DNA of 32,713 bases, taken from an uncultured Bacilli bacterium (GTDB taxonomy: Bacteria; Bacillota_I; Bacilli_A; RFN20; CAG-826). Location of the stretch: contig CAKPNG010000015.1 of assembly GCA_934168325.1 (NCBI GenBank), positions 1 through 32,713 of the forward strand, in the 5' to 3' direction. The notes beneath the pieces were generated by a model that saw nothing but the letters and a program-made list of their open reading frames with translations, ran no database searches and was not told where the DNA came from. The translations under genes and the position numbers were made by a program. Below are positions 30,580-32,713 of the stretch, one piece after another. The first letter of the stretch is position 1. Every line of letters starts with the position of its first letter.

Positions 30580-32409
30580 TTAATCAATTTCCTCCTCTTG
30601 AATATCTATTTTTTTAATTTCATCTATTTTTGGTAATTTGTTTACTTGCGATAAGCTTAAGTATAATCTTCTAATATCTATATATCTACTACGACTTAAA
30701 GCGTAAACAAATAATTTTTTCTTGCTTATATTTCTTAATAATGTTGAGAATAAATTTTGATTGTCTTTAACATTTATTTTTTTAGCATCATTATCAAAAT
30801 TACTTACAACTAATATTTCGTTTTTTGTCAATGCAAATATAGAAGTATCTATTAATAATTGAGCTGCTTCATTATATGTTGGGTCATCAATATATTCTTC
30901 TAATTTATCTTTAAATATATTTGCTAAATTTGTACGTTCATCCTTATTTGCAGTTACTAATATCTTAATTAAGTTATCATCATCAATATAATAAGATAAA
31001 CCCTTACGTGATAATTTAGAATTATCTTTAGGTTTTGCAGGGTCATGATAAAAATTAGGGGTTTTTGAAATTTCCTTTTTAGGTTCTTCAACCTCATCTA
31101 AAGGATTAAATATATCGATTTCCTTTTTAATAACTTTATTTTCTTTAATAGGAGTAGAAGGCTCGTTTTTTATTTCAACAGGTTTGATAGTTGGAGTCTC
31201 TTCTTTTTTAATTTCTTGAACTATAGGTTTATTTACTACTATATTTTCAATAGGCTTTTTGTCAACTATAGGAGTTGGCTCTTCTTTTTTAGGAAGAGTT
31301 TCAACAACTGCTTCTTCATTAACTTCATTAGTTTTAAATAAATTTAATAATTTTAAAATATAAACTTCAAATGTGAAATTAGGATTACTTGTAATTTTAA
31401 ATTCTTTTTGACAATCCATTAATAAGAAGATCATTGAATTTAATTGATTATCAGTAAAGATAACAGATAATTCTTTAACCATATTTTTATTAGGAGTATT
31501 AACAAGATCAAAAGTATTTGTTTTTCTATAAATTAATACATCTTTTAATAAATCTAATAATTCACTAGTTAAACGTAAAATATCAACATTTTTATTAATA
31601 AATGATTTTAATTTATTTAATACTAATAAAGTATCACCTTGTCTAATAAATTTTAAAAAGTTTACTTTTTCGACTAAACTACATAAACCAAATATTTGTT
31701 CAATATCATTAGCCTTAATATAAGTAGAAGAATAAGCAATAACTTGATCTAAAATACTTAAAGCATCTCTAGCACCACCGTTAGCTAATTCTACTAATAT
31801 ATTAATTGCTTCATCATCAGCTTCAATATGTTCTTTAGATAAAACTCCTTCAATTAAATAAGATAAATCATTATCATCTATTTTTTTAAAGTCATAACGT
31901 TGACATCTAGATACTATTGTTGGAAGTAATTTATAAGGTTCAGTAGTACACAAAATAAATACTACATATGAGGGAGGTTCTTCTAAAGTTTTTAATAAAG
32001 CATTAAAAGCATTATTAGTCATCATATGAACTTCATCAATAATATATACTTTATATCTACCTTTAATAGGAGCATATTTAACTTTATCGATTAAATCTCT
32101 TACTTCATCAACACCACTATTACTAGCAGCATCTATTTCGATAATATCTGGATGAGAACCAGAATTGATAGAAGTACAACTATCACATTTATTACAAATA
32201 TGTCCGATGCCTTCTTCACAATTTAAAGCTTTAGCAAATAATCTAGCTACACTAGTTTTACCAGTTCCTCTAGGTCCTGAGAATAAATAAGCATGAGAAA
32301 TTTTATTAGCATTCAATGCATTTTGTAATGTTTTAATAATTGGCCTTTGGCCAACAATTTCATCAAATGTAGTTGATCTATATTTTCTATATAAAGCTTT
32401 ATAAGACAT
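30580..32409 (-). CDS. dnaX: DNA polymerase III gamma/tau subunit
   Basis: This 609-residue clamp loader begins with AAA+ motifs: Walker A SGPRGTGKTSVA (about 44-55), a zinc module with C64, C72, C75 and C78, Walker B IIDEVHMM, and the sensor VSRCQRYDF. Domain III ends near 365. A Pro/Lys/Glu-rich linker (about 365-460) follows, then a tau-like C-terminal domain of about 150 residues, so the full product is tau. AAAAAA (codons 374-375 at 31290-31285) lies exactly at the domain III-linker border, and a -1 shift would stop 9 codons later. GAAGGA lies just before the ATG and a promoter (TTTAAA, 17, TATAAT) is close upstream. Confidence 0.97.
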   Translation of the reverse strand: MSYKALYRKYRSTTFDEIVGQRPIIKTLQNALNANKISHAYLFSGPRGTGKTSVARLFAKALNCEEGIGHICNKCDSCTSINSGSHPDIIEIDAASNSGVDEVRDLIDKVKYAPIKGRYKVYIIDEVHMMTNNAFNALLKTLEEPPSYVVFILCTTEPYKLLPTIVSRCQRYDFKKIDDNDLSYLIEGVLSKEHIEADDEAINILVELANGGARDALSILDQVIAYSSTYIKANDIEQIFGLCSLVEKVNFLKFIRQGDTLLVLNKLKSFINKNVDILRLTSELLDLLKDVLIYRKTNTFDLVNTPNKNMVKELSVIFTDNQLNSMIFLLMDCQKEFKITSNPNFTFEVYILKLLNLFKTNEVNEEAVVETLPKKEEPTPIVDKKPIENIVVNKPIVQEIKKEETPTIKPVEIKNEPSTPIKENKVIKKEIDIFNPLDEVEEPKKEISKTPNFYHDPAKPKDNSKLSRKGLSYYIDDDNLIKILVTANKDERTNLANIFKDKLEEYIDDPTYNEAAQLLIDTSIFALTKNEILVVSNFDNDAKKINVKDNQNLFSTLLRNISKKKLFVYALSRSRYIDIRRLYLSLSQVNKLPKIDEIKKIDIQEEEID

Positions 32410-32525
32410 AATTTTTCCTTCTAAAATTATACAATATTAGAATATTTATTTAAACAAAAGTCTTTATATTACTTGTAATTCATAATACCTGTCTTTAGGG
32501 TGAAGCCCGATAATGTAGTGTTAAA
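32410..32525. other. dnaX upstream spacer, no gene seen
   Basis: The region holds the dnaX promoter and then AT-rich spacer. Its only G+C-rich part is a short hairpin GGG-TGAAG-CCC near 32500. I see no SRP, tRNA or other known RNA here. Confidence 0.5.
32426..32454 (-). promoter_or_regulatory. promoter of the dnaX operon
   Basis: On the minus strand, TTTAAA (32454-32449) and TATAAT (32431-32426) are 17 bases apart. The predicted start is near 32419, giving a leader of about 10 nt that begins at or within the GAAGGA Shine-Dalgarno (32421-32416). Confidence 0.7.
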
Positions 32526-32660
32526 TTAATCAAAAAACAATTCGGCATTAAGTATATTTTCGATATCTTTTTTTCTGAGATAAGCGTTATCTAAATTAGA
32601 TAAACTGAAACGATTTTTAATTATATCTAAAACTTTAGACCCGTCTTTTGCATTAGTACA
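32526..32660 (-). pseudogene. C-terminal fragment of a decayed gene
   Basis: A 44-codon minus frame with no Met codon reads CTNAKDGSKVLDIIKNRFSL and ends RKKDIENILNAELFFD, followed by TAA. It looks like true protein. An in-frame TAG lies just upstream; the other two frames upstream are open for short stretches (for example SGIFLVY), as if a frameshift had occurred. No family is recognised. The fragment lies upstream of dnaX on the same strand and is probably the tail of a broken gene. Confidence 0.35.
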
Positions 32661-32713
32661 CTAGAAATATTCCGCTTGTAATTAATAATTGTAATAATTT
32701 TAATGCTTATACA

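Noticed and set aside
32480..32520. Small G+C-rich hairpin (GGGTGAAGCCC) as an SRP RNA or tRNA near dnaX
   Set aside because: The SRP helix 8 tetraloop region and any tRNA T-arm are absent and the hairpin has only a 3-bp stem.
1..32713. Mycoplasma-type code (TGA as Trp)
   Set aside because: All Trp in the clear genes are TGG and TGA ends genes such as the one stopping at 1832, so the standard code fits.
1..32713. CRISPR array, rRNA or insertion sequence
   Set aside because: No regular spaced repeats, rRNA stretches, or transposase motifs with terminal inverted repeats were seen.

Overview
The window is very AT-rich, densely packed chromosomal DNA that uses the standard bacterial code: Trp is TGG throughout and TGA acts as a stop, for example at the end of the 1832-2272 gene. 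The core genes look like a reduced-genome relative of the Bacilli/Mollicutes (Acholeplasma, Izemoplasma or RF39-like) rather than a Mycoplasma. Supporting points are the GatCAB cluster, the DnaX-EbfC-RecR-Tmk-HolB-RicT-RsmI cluster in Bacillus-like order, a GatA whose active-site loop reads TGDS, and many Lys/Asn/Ile-rich proteins. This taxonomic call is an inference.

Left part (1-3,900): accessory DNA. It begins with the C-terminal remnant of an ADP-ribosylglycohydrolase and a small DIP1984-like protein. A gene-poor stretch with a short coding-like remnant follows. Next is a compact cassette that looks acquired: a minus-strand pair of a His-rich toxin-like protein and an 81-residue partner, joined by an ATGA overlap, divergent from an XRE-family repressor with a candidate operator. 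A small lipoprotein gene with a leaderless-type promoter and a clear terminator closes the section.

Surface section (3,900-9,280): a minus-strand operon of four lipoproteins. In transcription order these are a protein with InlB/Flg_new-like repeats, two related ~460-residue lipoproteins of unknown function, and a BspA-type leucine-rich-repeat lipoprotein. The operon ends in a good intrinsic terminator at 3811-3840. Upstream lies a 313-base regulatory region with strong inverted repeats.

Middle (9,593-13,943): a Bax inhibitor-1-like membrane protein, asnS and a one-helix membrane protein on the plus strand face three membrane proteins of unknown function on the minus strand.

Right half: pcrA-ligA-gatC-gatA-gatB forms a tight plus-strand operon. 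Convergent mgsA, an SDR oxidoreductase and an RluA-family pseudouridine synthase follow. The pseudouridine synthase is coupled to a DUF1538 transporter-like membrane protein and two P-II-like regulators. This membrane protein plus twin P-II module is the best candidate here for a little-described system. The window ends with the minus-strand replication/repair operon dnaX-ebfC-recR-tmk-holB-ricT-rsmI, in which RicT carries an extraordinary Asn/Gln/Lys-rich tail. Upstream of dnaX is a broken gene fragment.

A theme across the window is that several genes with no Shine-Dalgarno have a -10 hexamer exactly 6 nt before the ATG. This suggests widespread leaderless mRNAs alongside normal SD-led genes.
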